Below, piece after piece: positions 35,651 through 45,576 of a stretch of DNA of 64,000 nucleotides. The position numbers were made by a program, and so were the translations under genes. The notes under the pieces are model-generated. The model did not search any database. It was not told where the DNA came from and was given only the letters and a program-made list of their open reading frames with translations. Where the stretch lies: assembly GCF_947241125.1 (NCBI RefSeq), contig NZ_OX365700.1:4667962-4731961 (forward strand), given 5' to 3'. The number at the start of each line of letters is the position of its first letter. The stretch's first letter is position 1. This stretch comes from Nitrospira tepida. Its GTDB lineage: Bacteria > Nitrospirota > Nitrospiria > Nitrospirales > Nitrospiraceae.

Positions 35651-37110
35651 GACGTCTTGTCTCCCGAACTCCGGATCACGCTCACGCCGCGAAACCGCGC
35701 GGGCGAGGCAGCATGCGTCATCCATCCGGATTGTCCCGGCTGGCCTTTGCCGCAGGTGATGAACCCGTAGCGCCGACGGAAGCGCTCATTGGCCACCCCG
35801 TCGCAACGATTCCAAAACTCAGGCGTGATGTCGTGGTAGACCACATCGCGAAGCATGTGGGTCCGTTTCCCGTGCTCAACCAGCCAAAACGCGTCCCCGC
35901 CGAACTGGAAATTGTAGCGACGCTGGTCGATGCTGTAGGAGCCATGCCCTTCGATATAGATACCGCGTCGGACATCCGCCAGCAAATCGTCGAGCGAGGC
36001 ACGGCCGGGAAGCAGCCCGACATTGGCAATGCGTACGATCGGAATGCTGGCCCAGCTCTCGGCCCGGTTCGAGCCGCGAGACCGACGGTCTCCGATCTTC
36101 GGTGCAACCTCGCGGTTGGTGCAATAGCCCACGAACAGGCCTTCCCGCACGATGTCCCAGCGCTGACAGGCAACCCCATCATCGTCATATCCGGTTGCCG
36201 CCAGCGTTTCCGGCTCGGTATTGTCCGCCACAAGCGTGACGTGCGGGGATCCGTAGCGAAAGGTTCCCAGTTTGTCGGTGGTCAAGAAGCTCGTGCCCGC
36301 ATAATTGGCCTCGTAGCCGAGCGCCCGGTCCAGCTCGCTGGGATGGCCGCAGGATTCGTGAATGGTCAGCGACAGATGTTCGGGATCGAGCACCAGGTCA
36401 TACGTTCCCGCTTGGACCGCCGGAGCCTTTACCTTTTCGACAGCCTCAGCTGCCACCCGCGGGGCTTCGGCGACGAAGTTGGCCTGGTTGATCAATTCGT
36501 AGCCCGTCCGAAGATGGGGCGTATTGTAGCTCCGGGAAGCGAAGCGACCGTCATGGACCGCGGTCACCTCCATCTCGCCCTGCACGGCCAACAAATCGAA
36601 ATGGATCCGTGAACCTTCCGTCGAGACGAACAACTTCACGTCCTGACGCGCCCACAACTGCGCGCGACTTCTCACCACTCCGGACTGCCGGTGCAGCACC
36701 TCCATCGTCTCCATCAGCATGGCGGTCTTCTGCTCAAGCGGAACCGCAAAGGGATCGGCTTTCCGGGCCGTCACGACGGTATCACGATGAACCGGCTCTT
36801 CCGCCAGTCTCACAGGATCCCTCGCCAAGCTGGCCGAGCCTTTGGCGATGTCGACCGCGAGCTCCGCCACCCGCGGGACCTCTTCCAGCGAACGGATCGC
36901 GCTGGCGGCGAACCCCCAGGCGCCGTGATAGAGCACTCGGACGCCGAAACCGCCATCGCGACTATCGCGAACCTCGGCAAGCCGTCGATCTTCGCCCCGG
37001 ACCGTCTCCGTCCGACTCTCTACGATGCGAATGTCTCCATACTCGGCCCCGGCGGCTCGAACACGCGCAAGCGCCAACTCGGCCAATTCATCCCAATTCG
37101 GCTGCCCCAT
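35647..37110 (-). CDS. tldD: TldD-family metallopeptidase
   Basis: A 487-residue catalytic subunit. The zinc motif HESCGH is at residues 251-256, with LDRALGYEANYAGTSFL following and Glu/Cys ligands expected downstream. The N-terminal regulatory part contains TVRGEDRRLAEVRDSRDGGFGVRVLYHGAWGFAAS. The TldD/TldE complex is a cytosolic zinc protease. AGGAG 9-10 bases before the ATG supports the start. It is translationally coupled with the downstream PmbA-like gene. Confidence 0.93.
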   Translation of the reverse strand: MGQPNWDELAELALARVRAAGAEYGDIRIVESRTETVRGEDRRLAEVRDSRDGGFGVRVLYHGAWGFAASAIRSLEEVPRVAELAVDIAKGSASLARDPVRLAEEPVHRDTVVTARKADPFAVPLEQKTAMLMETMEVLHRQSGVVRSRAQLWARQDVKLFVSTEGSRIHFDLLAVQGEMEVTAVHDGRFASRSYNTPHLRTGYELINQANFVAEAPRVAAEAVEKVKAPAVQAGTYDLVLDPEHLSLTIHESCGHPSELDRALGYEANYAGTSFLTTDKLGTFRYGSPHVTLVADNTEPETLAATGYDDDGVACQRWDIVREGLFVGYCTNREVAPKIGDRRSRGSNRAESWASIPIVRIANVGLLPGRASLDDLLADVRRGIYIEGHGSYSIDQRRYNFQFGGDAFWLVEHGKRTHMLRDVVYHDITPEFWNRCDGVANERFRRRYGFITCGKGQPGQSGWMTHAASPARFRGVSVIRSSGDKTS

Positions 37111-37139
37111 ACACCGCTCCTATTTCACGCTTGTCCGTT

Positions 37140-37934
37140 TCATCCGTGGCGCCGCGGAAACCAGGGGATGAAGACATTAGTCGTAAGCTGATAGTGCCGA
37201 TACTCGTCACCCCGAGAGCGCAACGCCTGAGCCTCCGCATAGGGCACCCCGGTCACCTTGAGCAGCGCCCAGCCCATGGCGGCGGGCCCGACCCATGTCA
37301 GCCATCCGTTGGAGAGACCGACGGCCATGACCACGTAGCTCCACCAGTGCACCCACTCGAAGAAATAGTTGGGATGTCGCGAATAGTACCACAGACCTGT
37401 CCGGCAGACGTGGGAGCGATTCCACGGCTGCCGTTTGAAATCGGCCAACTGCGCGTCCGCGACGGTTTCTCCGATGATTCCGACCAGCCAGAGGCCCACG
37501 CCGGCATACTCCCACAGACTGAAGGTCGGCCGAGGATTCTGCATGACCACAAGGAAGGGCAGGGAAAACAATGGCACGGCCGCAGCTTGGAGCTGAAAAT
37601 AGAGAAACAGGTTCCGCTCGCTGTCCGCTCCCCATTGCTGCCTGAGCCGCGCATAGCGCGGGTCTTCGGGCTGTCCCAAGACCCGCGTGAATAGGATGGC
37701 CAGCCCCAGCCGCAGCCCGTAGCCAGCAGCCAACAGCGCCAGCAACAACCGGCGCTCCGGCACCCCCGGCACCTGCACCGCATACCACACCACCACACCG
37801 AACAGGGTCATACACCACCCCACATCCGCGATCGATGCATTCCGCACGATCCGTTGTATCCACCAGAGCAGCGCCATGACGACCATGGAAGCCAGATAGG
37901 CCCAAAGGACGAGGGCCAATGGATCCATGGTCAT
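37140..37934 (-). CDS. DUF1295 membrane protein
   Basis: A 264-residue polytopic protein with about seven hydrophobic segments. The C-terminal LWYYSRHPNYFFEWVHWWSYVV is the conserved signature of the DUF1295/steroid-5-alpha-reductase and isoprenylcysteine methyltransferase-like group. Possibly a lipid-modifying reductase or methyltransferase, substrate unknown. Its ATG overlaps the upstream gene's stop as TGATG, making a coupled pair with the SDR gene at 37934-38845. Confidence 0.88.
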   Translation of the reverse strand: MTMDPLALVLWAYLASMVVMALLWWIQRIVRNASIADVGWCMTLFGVVVWYAVQVPGVPERRLLLALLAAGYGLRLGLAILFTRVLGQPEDPRYARLRQQWGADSERNLFLYFQLQAAAVPLFSLPFLVVMQNPRPTFSLWEYAGVGLWLVGIIGETVADAQLADFKRQPWNRSHVCRTGLWYYSRHPNYFFEWVHWWSYVVMAVGLSNGWLTWVGPAAMGWALLKVTGVPYAEAQALRSRGDEYRHYQLTTNVFIPWFPRRHG

Positions 37935-38845
37935 CAGATCGCCTCATTGTCAGGACGCCAGAGATCCTTTACCGGGATTCCACGTTGTCGCTGCAACCAG
38001 CCCCGAAACCCGGGAAGTTGAAACGACAGATGCCGCCGGACTTTATCGCAATTCAATGAGAGATCTGGCGCACGCGCGGGACCGCCATAATCGCGAAGCG
38101 TCCCGGGCTTGAGCGACGGTTCCAGTTCCGGGTAGAACGATGCCATAAGCTGACCAAGGTCCCAGCGCGACAACCGTTCTTGGCCGGCGAGGTGATACAG
38201 CCCCGACGGCGCCGTGCGGATCAGTTCCCAGATGGCCCGCGCTGTCACGGCGGCGGGAATGGGGCATCGATATTCGTCTGTGAATAGGGTAAGAGGCCGT
38301 CGCGCCCGCCAGGCCAGGATCAGTTCCTCCACGAAGCTTCGATCACCGGTTGGCGAGAGCCCGGCGTTGAGCGAGGTGCGCAGGACAAGATGCCGCTCGT
38401 GCGCAAGGACCAGGCGCTCTGCGGCCACCTTGGTCTCCCCGTAGACGGTCAGCGGACTCGCCGGATCTGTTTCGGTATAGGCCCCCTGCTGTCCATTGAA
38501 CACATGATCGGTCGAGATGAACACCAGCCGGGCGCCCGAAGCGGACGCGAGGTCCGTCAGATGGCCGGTGACCTCGACATTCACACGCCTCGCCAGTTCC
38601 GGATTGTCCCGACAGGCGACGGCCTTGCTGATCGCGGCGCAATGGACGATCGCCTCGGGCTTGAGCCGTTGCCACAATTCCTCTACGGCCGATCGGTCCG
38701 TGAGGTCAAGCTCGTGCCTTGTGAGACCGACGACCCGCCAACCTGCCACCCATCGGAACGCACTGCCGACCAGATAGCTCCCGATCAAGCCGCCCGCCCC
38801 CGTTACCACCACGGTCCGAACAGAGTTGAACGATACGGTGCTCAT
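37934..38845 (-). CDS. RmlD-type SDR family oxidoreductase
   Basis: A 303-residue extended SDR of the dTDP-4-dehydrorhamnose reductase (RmlD) type. It has the Rossmann motif VVTGAGGLIGSYLVG, the helix RSAVEELWQRLKPEAIVHCAAIS, FISTDHVFNG and the catalytic VYGETKVAAERL (YxxxK). It may make a deoxysugar or act on another nucleotide sugar; no other rhamnose genes flank it. It ends in a TGATG overlap with the DUF1295 gene, so the two are likely cotranscribed. Confidence 0.85.
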   Translation of the reverse strand: MSTVSFNSVRTVVVTGAGGLIGSYLVGSAFRWVAGWRVVGLTRHELDLTDRSAVEELWQRLKPEAIVHCAAISKAVACRDNPELARRVNVEVTGHLTDLASASGARLVFISTDHVFNGQQGAYTETDPASPLTVYGETKVAAERLVLAHERHLVLRTSLNAGLSPTGDRSFVEELILAWRARRPLTLFTDEYRCPIPAAVTARAIWELIRTAPSGLYHLAGQERLSRWDLGQLMASFYPELEPSLKPGTLRDYGGPARAPDLSLNCDKVRRHLSFQLPGFRGWLQRQRGIPVKDLWRPDNEAI

Positions 38846-38976
38846 GGCTCAGCCTTGGATCGAACCTTTGCTCGTCTGTCGTGTGGTCCTACCCGCCAGT
38901 CATGAAGAGATGCGCGTTGGATAAACGGATCAGCGCGCAGCACGATGATACCGGAACAATAGTGGGGAGAAAAGGT

Positions 38977-39453
38977 TTATCGGGCGGTCAAGGCTGGAAG
39001 GGGCCCGGAGGGGGGTTCGGATCGCGTGAGGTGAAACGTGCCACCCTTCTCAGTCGGCGTTTGGTTGTGACCGATGCGGGTGTACCACCAACGCCCGTCC
39101 CCTTCCGAAAAATCCGGCGCGAGGGTGACTTCAAATCCTCCTTCCCGATCATTCTCCGGTTGATGCCAGCGCCCGCGCCAGTGATGATCGTCCAAGCGAT
39201 CGGTGATTAACCGCCCACCCTTATAGGGATAGGTCCCGACCCCGCTACGGTCGATCTCCAGCGGAACAACAGCCGTCCCTTCCTCATACTCCCACGAGCC
39301 GGCGAGAACGGAGAACGCCGGCTCTCCTTCTATGACGGAAGCGGCTGGTGGCAACACAGGTTGTTGGGGGATCTGCGAACAGCCGGTCAGCAACGAACTG
39401 ATCAGCGGCAGGAACGCGCCCATCATCCAGAGTCCGGACCGGTCTCGTTTCAT
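38977..39453 (-). CDS. Predicted lipoprotein
   Basis: A 158-residue protein with signal peptide and lipobox LISSLLTGC (Cys25). The mature part contains AGSWEYEEGTAVVPLEIDRSGVGTYPYKGGRLI and HHWRGRWHQPENDREGGFEVTL, a beta-rich domain of unknown type. The ATG at 39453 has GAGGAG just upstream and is preferred over longer frames. Function unknown. Confidence 0.68.
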   Translation of the reverse strand: MKRDRSGLWMMGAFLPLISSLLTGCSQIPQQPVLPPAASVIEGEPAFSVLAGSWEYEEGTAVVPLEIDRSGVGTYPYKGGRLITDRLDDHHWRGRWHQPENDREGGFEVTLAPDFSEGDGRWWYTRIGHNQTPTEKGGTFHLTRSEPPSGPLPALTAR

Positions 39454-39742
39454 GAACTCCTCACACAAGCAGGCCACATAACGATCTTTCTTCTTATGCC
39501 CGCCGTCGCTACCCGCATACTTACCTTGACTCTGTACAACATGCAATAGAAACACAAACCTGTGAGAAACCCTGGCTCATCGGCGAAGATGGCAGGGAGC
39601 GCTTAAACAGGCAGACCTTGAACGTGGATATCAGACATCCACACTGCGGAGGATCATCGAGTGGGGAACATAACAGGCTGGTCCGCGCTGGCCATCCGAC
39701 TCAGCGGAATGTCTCCTGCCTCAGCCGGCTGGCGCGTCTCGA
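39454..39742. other. Spacer without visible genes
   Basis: About 290 bases. I see no ORF with a ribosome site, no RNA gene and no obvious repeat. Confidence 0.35.
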
Positions 39743-40585
39743 TCACAGGAGGCCTTCGAGCGGCAACCGCCTGGCCTCCCTCTCCAGCCTGGCCGAACTG
39801 ATCGCATCGAGATCATAGGCGATATACATCTTATCGAGATAGGCTTCGCCGGGGAACGGCCGCCCGCATTTCACGCCTCGCCACTGATCAATCTTGACGG
39901 TCTGATTCCGTTCATTGAACTCATCGATAGCCAGAAGCTCTCCGGCGAATCGATGGCTGACGAAGCTTTCGACGACGTCGTCGAAATAGAGGGGCACTTG
40001 CCTGAGCATCCGCTTTTTCGGGTGACTGAGCACCGTGAACGCGTGGGTCGTCGAAGAATAGAGGTCGAGATCGAAGGAGATGAATCCGATCGGACAGTCC
40101 TGGATGTGCTCGACGAACTGTTGTGTGGTAGCCTCCACATCACCCAGAATCAGTTGGGTGCGGTGTTGAAGCTTCGACCGGAGCAGGTGTTCGTCCATCG
40201 GGAAGTCCCCCGGTTTCCAATAGTCCGGATGGTCCCGGTAATCGTTGGTTGTGTCCGGCAAGCCGGTCCCGCGGTCGAATCCATATACTTTGATCCTGAC
40301 GCCGGTTTCCTGCTCCACCGCCTCGGCCTCGGCTTGAAGTGCAATCAGGCCCTGTCCCCCGGCCACTCCGAATTCCAGCGCGCAGATCTCGGGAATCCCT
40401 TGGTAACGGGCGAGGTCCGCCCCGTTCAGCAGGCCTAAGAGGTATCCGGGCCGAGACGAAATGCCCCACAGTTCCCTGGCCCTGACAGAGATTGGCAATA
40501 TCTTCAGCAAAGCCCTGGTGAGAAAGCGAAACGGCGGCTCCATCGACAAGCGATTGCGCCACAGTGGAAGCGACACCGACACCAC
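39743..40585 (-). CDS. TylF-like class I methyltransferase candidate
   Basis: A protein of up to 280 residues with the SAM-binding glycine motif EFGVAGGQGLIALQAEAEAV, KVYGFDRGTGLPD and later FISFDLDLYSSTTHAFTVL and PLYFDDVVESF. This D/E-xD-Y-S/T and DD-type pattern is typical of TylF/macrocin-type O-methyltransferases acting on sugars or polyketide-type substrates. Start at GTG 40585 or 40582, with AGGAGG shortly upstream. No sugar or antibiotic gene neighbours are present, so the substrate is unknown. Confidence 0.75.
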   Translation of the reverse strand: MVSVSLPLWRNRLSMEPPFRFLTRALLKILPISVRARELWGISSRPGYLLGLLNGADLARYQGIPEICALEFGVAGGQGLIALQAEAEAVEQETGVRIKVYGFDRGTGLPDTTNDYRDHPDYWKPGDFPMDEHLLRSKLQHRTQLILGDVEATTQQFVEHIQDCPIGFISFDLDLYSSTTHAFTVLSHPKKRMLRQVPLYFDDVVESFVSHRFAGELLAIDEFNERNQTVKIDQWRGVKCGRPFPGEAYLDKMYIAYDLDAISSARLEREARRLPLEGLL

Positions 40586-40736
40586 CCTACCTCCTGATCC
40601 TTTTACTCATGCGCGCGGCTGCACGCTAACAAGGTCGCCTTGCGGCATTCAAGCCCTCTTCGGTAGGTAGGTTTCAGAGGCGGCTTTCGCTTCGCGGACG
40701 AGCGGGGCGGCGCTTCTACGCGGAGGGTGGCTCAAC

Positions 40737-42419
40737 TTACCCCCGGGTCAGCTTCCGGTATCGAATTCGGTGCGGCTGATCGGCTTCCTTGCCGAGGCGC
40801 CTCTTTCGGTCGGCCTCGTAGTCGCTATAGTTCCCTTCGAACCAGACGACCCGGCTCTCCCCTTCAAACGCGAGGATATGCGTGGCGATACGATCGAGAA
40901 ACCAGCGGTCGTGGCTGCTGATCACCGCGCAGCCGGCGAAATTCTCCAATCCCTCTTCCAACGCGCGCAGCGTGTTCACGTCGAGATCGTTGGTCGGCTC
41001 GTCGAGAATGATGAGGTTGGCGCCTTCTTTCAGCATGCGGGCCAAGTGCACCCGATTGCGTTCGCCGCCGGACAGCTCCTTGACTTTCTTCTGCTGATCC
41101 GTCCCGGCGAAATTGAAGCGGGCGCAATAGCCGCGCGCATTGACTTCGACCTTGCCCAGCTTGATCGTCTCCTGCCCGTCGGAAATGACTTCGTATACGG
41201 TCTTGTTTCCGTCGAGGCTGCGATCCTGATCCACATAGCCGAGCTTGACTGTGTCGCCGATCTTGATCGTCCCTATGTCCGGCTTCTCCTTGCCGATGAT
41301 CATGCGGAACATCGTGGTCTTGCCGGCGCCGTTCGGACCGATCACGCCGACGATCCCGCCCTTCGGAAGGCTGAAGTTCACGTTTTCGTAGAGCAACCGG
41401 TCCCCATACGCCTTGCTGACGCCTTCGGCTTCCACGACCACATCGCCGAGCCGCGGCCCGGGCGGGATGTAGATTTCGAGATCCTCCGCCCGCTCGTCCT
41501 GCTTCTGATTGACGAGCTCCTCATAGCGGTTCAACCGCGCCTTGCCTTTCGATTGCCTGGCCTTCGGCGACATCCGGATCCATTCCAATTCGTGCTCCAG
41601 GGTCTTTCGGCGCTTGGATTCCGCCTTTTCTTCCTTCTCCAACCGTTCCTGTTTCTGCTCCAGCCAGGACGAATAATTGCCTTGGAACGGAATGCCGTGG
41701 CCCCGGTCGAGCTCGAGAATCCAGCCCGCCACGTTATCCAGGAAGTAGCGATCGTGCGTGACCGCGATGACCGTGCCCTTGTATTGCTGGAGGTGCTGTT
41801 CGAGCCACTGCACCGACTCGGCGTCCAAGTGGTTGGTCGGCTCATCCAGCAACAGAATGTCCGGCTCCTGAATGAGCAGCCGGCAGAGCGCCACCCGGCG
41901 CTTCTCGCCGCCGGAGAGCTCGCCGACCTTCTGGTCTGCGGGCGGGCAGCGGAGGGCGTCCATCGCGACCTCGAGCTGATTCTCCAGCTCCCAGCCGTTG
42001 GCCGCCTCGATCTTTTCCTGCAACTGCGCCTGCTTGTCGAGCAGCTTCTCCATCTCCTCCGGCGAGGCGTCGCCCATCCGGTTGCTGATCGTCTCGTATT
42101 CATGGAGCAGCGCCACCAATTCGGCCTTGCCCTCCTCGACGACCTCCTTGACCGTTTTCTTGGGGTCGAGCTGCGGTTCCTGTTCGAGCAGCCCGGCGCT
42201 GTACCCTTTCGATCGGACCACTTCCCCGGTGTAGTTCTGATCCACGCCTGCAATGATGCGGAGCAGGCTGCTCTTCCCGGCGCCGTTCAGGCCCAGCACG
42301 CCGATCTTGGCGCCGTGATAAAAGCCCAAATAAATATCTCGCAACACCTGCTTCTTCGGCGGGTAGACCTTGCCGACCCCGACCAAAGAGAAGATCACCT
42401 GCTTATCGTTTGTGGCCAT
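40737..42419 (-). CDS. ettA: Energy-dependent translational throttle protein EttA (ABC-F)
   Basis: A 560-residue ABC-F ATPase with two nucleotide-binding domains. The first has Walker [10 protein letters not shown] (about residues 43-51) and signature LSGGEKRR; the second has GPNGAGKTT and LSGGERNR; both carry [10 protein letters not shown] or [10 protein letters not shown] type Walker B. The linker between domains ([34 protein letters not shown]) is the EttA-type arm. It gates ribosome entry into elongation according to energy status. Length and order match E. coli EttA (555). Confidence 0.95.
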   Translation of the reverse strand: MATNDKQVIFSLVGVGKVYPPKKQVLRDIYLGFYHGAKIGVLGLNGAGKSSLLRIIAGVDQNYTGEVVRSKGYSAGLLEQEPQLDPKKTVKEVVEEGKAELVALLHEYETISNRMGDASPEEMEKLLDKQAQLQEKIEAANGWELENQLEVAMDALRCPPADQKVGELSGGEKRRVALCRLLIQEPDILLLDEPTNHLDAESVQWLEQHLQQYKGTVIAVTHDRYFLDNVAGWILELDRGHGIPFQGNYSSWLEQKQERLEKEEKAESKRRKTLEHELEWIRMSPKARQSKGKARLNRYEELVNQKQDERAEDLEIYIPPGPRLGDVVVEAEGVSKAYGDRLLYENVNFSLPKGGIVGVIGPNGAGKTTMFRMIIGKEKPDIGTIKIGDTVKLGYVDQDRSLDGNKTVYEVISDGQETIKLGKVEVNARGYCARFNFAGTDQQKKVKELSGGERNRVHLARMLKEGANLIILDEPTNDLDVNTLRALEEGLENFAGCAVISSHDRWFLDRIATHILAFEGESRVVWFEGNYSDYEADRKRRLGKEADQPHRIRYRKLTRG

Positions 42420-42529
42420 GGTTCCTCGGTTGTGATCGCGATGGGGATGACGGAAAGCTCACGATAGCAAAAGCCGGCGATCATGCACAACCGTACGATG
42501 ACGGTTCCTGACCATCTATTTACACCCTG

Positions 42530-43303
42530 CTAGGGGGCTGCCGGGACGCCGTGCAGGCGCTTTTTGATGTCGGATGCCACCTCTGCCCAGGTCATGTCAC
42601 TCGTGACCTGCTGTTTAAAGTACGGTGGTCGAGTGCTTTCGGAGTAACTCAGGAATGTGCGATAGGCTATGAACGCCTCGGAGCTTTTTCCACTTGCTTC
42701 CAATGCTCGGCCTCTCCAGTAGTCCACATCCGAGTAGAAGTGGAGATTTGATGCGGCCGCCTTGGCACTGTCCCAATCGGCCAGCGCCTCGCGAAACTCA
42801 CCCCGGTCGAAATGCTCACGTCCGGAGAGATAGGCCGCTTCCAAGGCAGTTTGGTGCGCCTCATTGAGAGTGGATGATGCAAAATAGAGAGGGACGTTCG
42901 GCAAGACAGCGACCAAGGTATCGACAAGATTAATGGGGGCATAGAGGCCGACGAGGCCGTAGGCTGTGTACTTTGTACCTGAACCGATGACTGCTTGCTC
43001 GGAGGCTGCAATCAACCGGTCCAGTTCTTGCTCGGTTTGAATCTTCTTCCCTGTGACGCTCCGCAAGGCCGGACTGCCGGACACGTCTTCTCCTTTGGTC
43101 CGATAGCCCAGAATGGTTGGGTCGTAGTGCGTCTCCATTTTGACAAGAGACCGAGAAAACCCCGGTAAGCGATTCAGGTCGGAAAATGTCGGCAAATCCG
43201 CGCATCCGGCAAGCACGAGAACCAGCCCGACCTGAGCAAGTGCCGCCCGCACTTTCACCTTACGATCAGACTCAGATGAGTTCGGCTCAGGGAGAGTCGT
43301 CAT
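42530..43303 (-). CDS. Predicted TPR lipoprotein A
   Basis: A 257-residue protein with signal and lipobox VGLVLVLAGCADL (Cys about 34). The C-terminal half is TPR-like: YLSGREHFDRGEFREALADWDSAKAAASNLHFYSDVDYWRGRALEASGKSSEAFIAYRTFLSYSES. It shares this region and the middle T/S-rich core with the neighbour at 43319-44167, so the two are tandem paralogues. The start is uncertain (GTG at 43315 or ATG at 43303). The stop follows text that matches the end of the IS5-type element for about 13 bases. Confidence 0.72.
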   Translation of the reverse strand: MTTLPEPNSSESDRKVKVRAALAQVGLVLVLAGCADLPTFSDLNRLPGFSRSLVKMETHYDPTILGYRTKGEDVSGSPALRSVTGKKIQTEQELDRLIAASEQAVIGSGTKYTAYGLVGLYAPINLVDTLVAVLPNVPLYFASSTLNEAHQTALEAAYLSGREHFDRGEFREALADWDSAKAAASNLHFYSDVDYWRGRALEASGKSSEAFIAYRTFLSYSESTRPPYFKQQVTSDMTWAEVASDIKKRLHGVPAAP

Positions 43304-43318
43304 TTTGGCGGGCACCCG

Positions 43319-44167
43319 CTACGGATTGACACTCTCGGAGAAGCGCGGCGGAGTTCCTCTTCTCCCCGCTTCATGGATCTCGGCGATTTTGGCTTCGGCC
43401 TGATCGGCTTTCCATTTCCAGGACGGATCGTTCGGATAACCCGTTACAAAATAGGATGGCGTGGATGATTCCGAATAGCTGAGAAAAGTGGCGTACGCCA
43501 GCGCCGCGTCGTCAGGGCGATTCAGCGCCTCGAAGGTCCGTCCACGCCAGAATTCCACATCGGAATATGCTTGAAGAGACGGCATCACATAGAGCGCATA
43601 CTCCCAGCTTACCAGTGCCGAATCGAATGAGCCGGCCTCGTAGTGATGCCGCCCTTGCACGTACGCATGCTCGGCTTCCTGAGTATAGGTGCTGTCCAAG
43701 TGAGCGGCGAGCGGCAGAAAAGGGATCGCCAGCACTCCTTCCACTACTCCGAACGCCAACGAGCAGGGCCACAGGATCACGATTTCCGCAATGAGTGCGC
43801 CTATACCGGCAACGATGGCCGTCGCCGCGCCAACTGTTTGGCCCGCCCCTAGGTGAGGCTTTTGCACTTCGTTGGTCAGCGCGATCAGTTCTTCCTCACT
43901 CCGTACCTTCTTCCCGCCACGATCCCTGACAATCCCCTCCCGTTGGAGGGCAGCCTTCTCTGTGCTCTTCGGTCCATAACGGTATGCCCTGATGGAGTGG
44001 TCATACCAAAATGCTTGTCTATCTTGATCGTAGGTTATAGATCCATCAGAATTTGGAAGCGCCCTCCTGTCTGTGACTTTCTTCAAAGGCGAGCACCCGC
44101 TGACCGGCATGACAAGGAGCGCGAGGGCTAGGGTTATTCGAAGCGAGGGGCTATCGCAGAGGCTCAT
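43319..44167 (-). CDS. Predicted TPR lipoprotein B
   Basis: A 282-residue protein with signal and lipobox ALALLVMPVSGCSPL (Cys about 25), a central hydrophobic stretch (VGAATAIVAGIGALIAEIVILWPCSLAFGVVEGVLAIPFLPL), and a C-terminal TPR-like segment closely resembling that of the gene at 42530. The two genes are only 15 bases apart and likely form one transcript. The longer reading frame starting at 44230 is possible, but the signal peptide begins near 44167. Confidence 0.7.
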   Translation of the reverse strand: MSLCDSPSLRITLALALLVMPVSGCSPLKKVTDRRALPNSDGSITYDQDRQAFWYDHSIRAYRYGPKSTEKAALQREGIVRDRGGKKVRSEEELIALTNEVQKPHLGAGQTVGAATAIVAGIGALIAEIVILWPCSLAFGVVEGVLAIPFLPLAAHLDSTYTQEAEHAYVQGRHHYEAGSFDSALVSWEYALYVMPSLQAYSDVEFWRGRTFEALNRPDDAALAYATFLSYSESSTPSYFVTGYPNDPSWKWKADQAEAKIAEIHEAGRRGTPPRFSESVNP

Positions 44168-44337
44168 CAATGGAACGGTCTTCTCGAAGAAGCAGTTCGT
44201 CCCGACGCACGGAAACGCGTCCGACCACACTCATTTCGACAGTCGGGATTCGCAGACCTACGAAGTGAACCGACCGCCACATTCTACATAGTTGCGTACT
44301 GGCATAAAGACTTTTTGAAAACCCTGGAAGGGGTGTC

Positions 44338-44574
44338 ATGCAACCAGGAAGCAAAAGGAGGTCCGAGATCACCCGGAGCGAGCCGGCCCTGTCGACCCTT
44401 GATCAGCAGGGGTCATCGCTCTTCCGGCTTTCGTGTGGCTTGCTCATGACATCCAGTCTCTTGGCACGAGCGAGGGGGTATTCCCTCTATTCCACCGATC
44501 TGTGGAATGCGAGGCTGGAAGGGTGGCGTACGAAGGGTCGTGGCGCTGGTGGGGCAGACATGTCAGATGTCTGA
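44338..44574 (+). CDS. Possible small protein
   Basis: A 78-codon frame (MQPGSKRRSEITRSEPALST) preceded by GGAAGGGG four bases before the ATG, a usable ribosome site. No recognisable domain; composition is Ser/Arg-rich. It may be noise. Confidence 0.25.
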   Translation: MQPGSKRRSEITRSEPALSTLDQQGSSLFRLSCGLLMTSSLLARARGYSLYSTDLWNARLEGWRTKGRGAGGADMSDV

Positions 44575-44813
44575 CTGGGTGTCGCCTCGCCGGCCTGGCG
44601 CTCCGGCGCGGACTCAGCGGCCCCTTCAACTCGACAGCCGGAATCAGATCCCCAGTTCTTCCGACAGGCGCACCTCCAATCCGTCGGTAAACCCTTCGAG
44701 GCAACTGAAGCAGGCAACGGGGAGCCGGTGACAGGCATCGCGCAGACTTCACCGACCGTTGAATCGGTTTCCAACGCTGGGCCGTCACTGGCTTTATGGA
44801 TCAGGACCAACAT
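44487..44813 (-). CDS. Possible protein downstream of hydrolase
   Basis: A 108-codon frame beginning MLVLIHKASDGPALETD, ten bases after the alpha/beta hydrolase stop with a weak AAGAGA site. Pro/Ser/Arg-rich without recognisable domain. Low confidence. Confidence 0.22.
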   Translation of the reverse strand: MLVLIHKASDGPALETDSTVGEVCAMPVTGSPLPASVASKGLPTDWRCACRKNWGSDSGCRVEGAAESAPERQAGEATPSQTSDMSAPPAPRPFVRHPSSLAFHRSVE

Positions 44814-44823
44814 GATTCTCTTA

Positions 44824-45576
44824 CTATTCGCCGGTGACCAAGCGACGCAACGTCGCCAAGTGCTCCGGGCTGCTCAACCGATGGTCCCCGGTCTTGAGTA
44901 GCAGCTCAATCGGAAATTCCGGATCGCGCCGCAAGACTTCTTCGACGAAACGCCAACTGCCGGCCGGCCGGATCACCCGGTCCTGTAGTCCGTGGAGAAT
45001 CGTCGTCTTGACCTGCCGGAGCTTCAGGAACGACTCAGCCCAATACCGTTCGCTCTCCTCGACCCATTGCCAGGCGAGCGGCCAGTCCTTGTGGAGCGGA
45101 TCGTCGTCCCAGGGCATCCAGCCGGTCGTCTTCCATCGGTCACACCGCTCGACGGAAATCTCCTTCGCCCGTTCACCCATCATGTTGAAGGCCGGCGCGA
45201 TCAGCACAAGTCTCTCCACGATCGAACGGTCCTGCGCGATCAACCAGGCGATCCAGCCGCCGATCGAATTACCGACGATCGTGAGCCTCGGCCCGCCCTG
45301 GAGCAGGGAAACAACTGTCCGTGCATCGGCGATCCAATCGGAAAGCGAATAGTCCGAGAACGTGCCCTCAGAGTCCCCGAACCCCCGCACGTCGTAACAA
45401 CAAAAGCCCCACCCCTGCTCCCGACACCACTTAGCCAACGCCTGGCTCTTGCTGCCCCAACGTTTGGAGAGAAAGCCGGTGATGAACAGGATTTGGCGAT
45501 CCGCCCCTTCAATCCGATCGCCCCGTATTAGCTTGCCGTCCGATCCGGCGAGATGAACCGTCTGGAGATCGCTCAT
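44824..45576 (-). CDS. Alpha/beta hydrolase A
   Basis: A 250-residue serine hydrolase. The nucleophile elbow is GNSIGGW (about residues 101-107), with an oxyanion region ILFITGFLSKRWGSK, Asp and His candidates (DRVI and DHRLSS) near the C-terminus. Homologues include palmitoyl-protein thioesterase-like or generic lipase/esterases. Substrate unknown. Its ATG overlaps the stop of the upstream hydrolase as ATGA, so the two are coupled. Confidence 0.85.
   Translation of the reverse strand: MSDLQTVHLAGSDGKLIRGDRIEGADRQILFITGFLSKRWGSKSQALAKWCREQGWGFCCYDVRGFGDSEGTFSDYSLSDWIADARTVVSLLQGGPRLTIVGNSIGGWIAWLIAQDRSIVERLVLIAPAFNMMGERAKEISVERCDRWKTTGWMPWDDDPLHKDWPLAWQWVEESERYWAESFLKLRQVKTTILHGLQDRVIRPAGSWRFVEEVLRRDPEFPIELLLKTGDHRLSSPEHLATLRRLVTGE

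Larger units (their letters stand above)
44168..44823. other. Gene-poor region
   Basis: About 650 bases with only short low-confidence frames (44338-44574 on plus with GGAAGGGG upstream; 44487-44813 on minus, starting ten bases after the hydrolase stop). Neither resembles a known family. I see no RNA gene. Confidence 0.4.

Noticed and set aside
40770..42467. 565-codon open frame antisense to ettA
   Set aside because: It mirrors the ettA coding sequence, and shows no family resemblance or ribosome site.
42515..42535. ACACCCTGCTAGG, 13 bases matching the right end of the IS5-type element, at the stop of the lipoprotein gene
   Set aside because: The match is short and the bases before it do not align well with the IS end. 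It may be a relic but could be chance.
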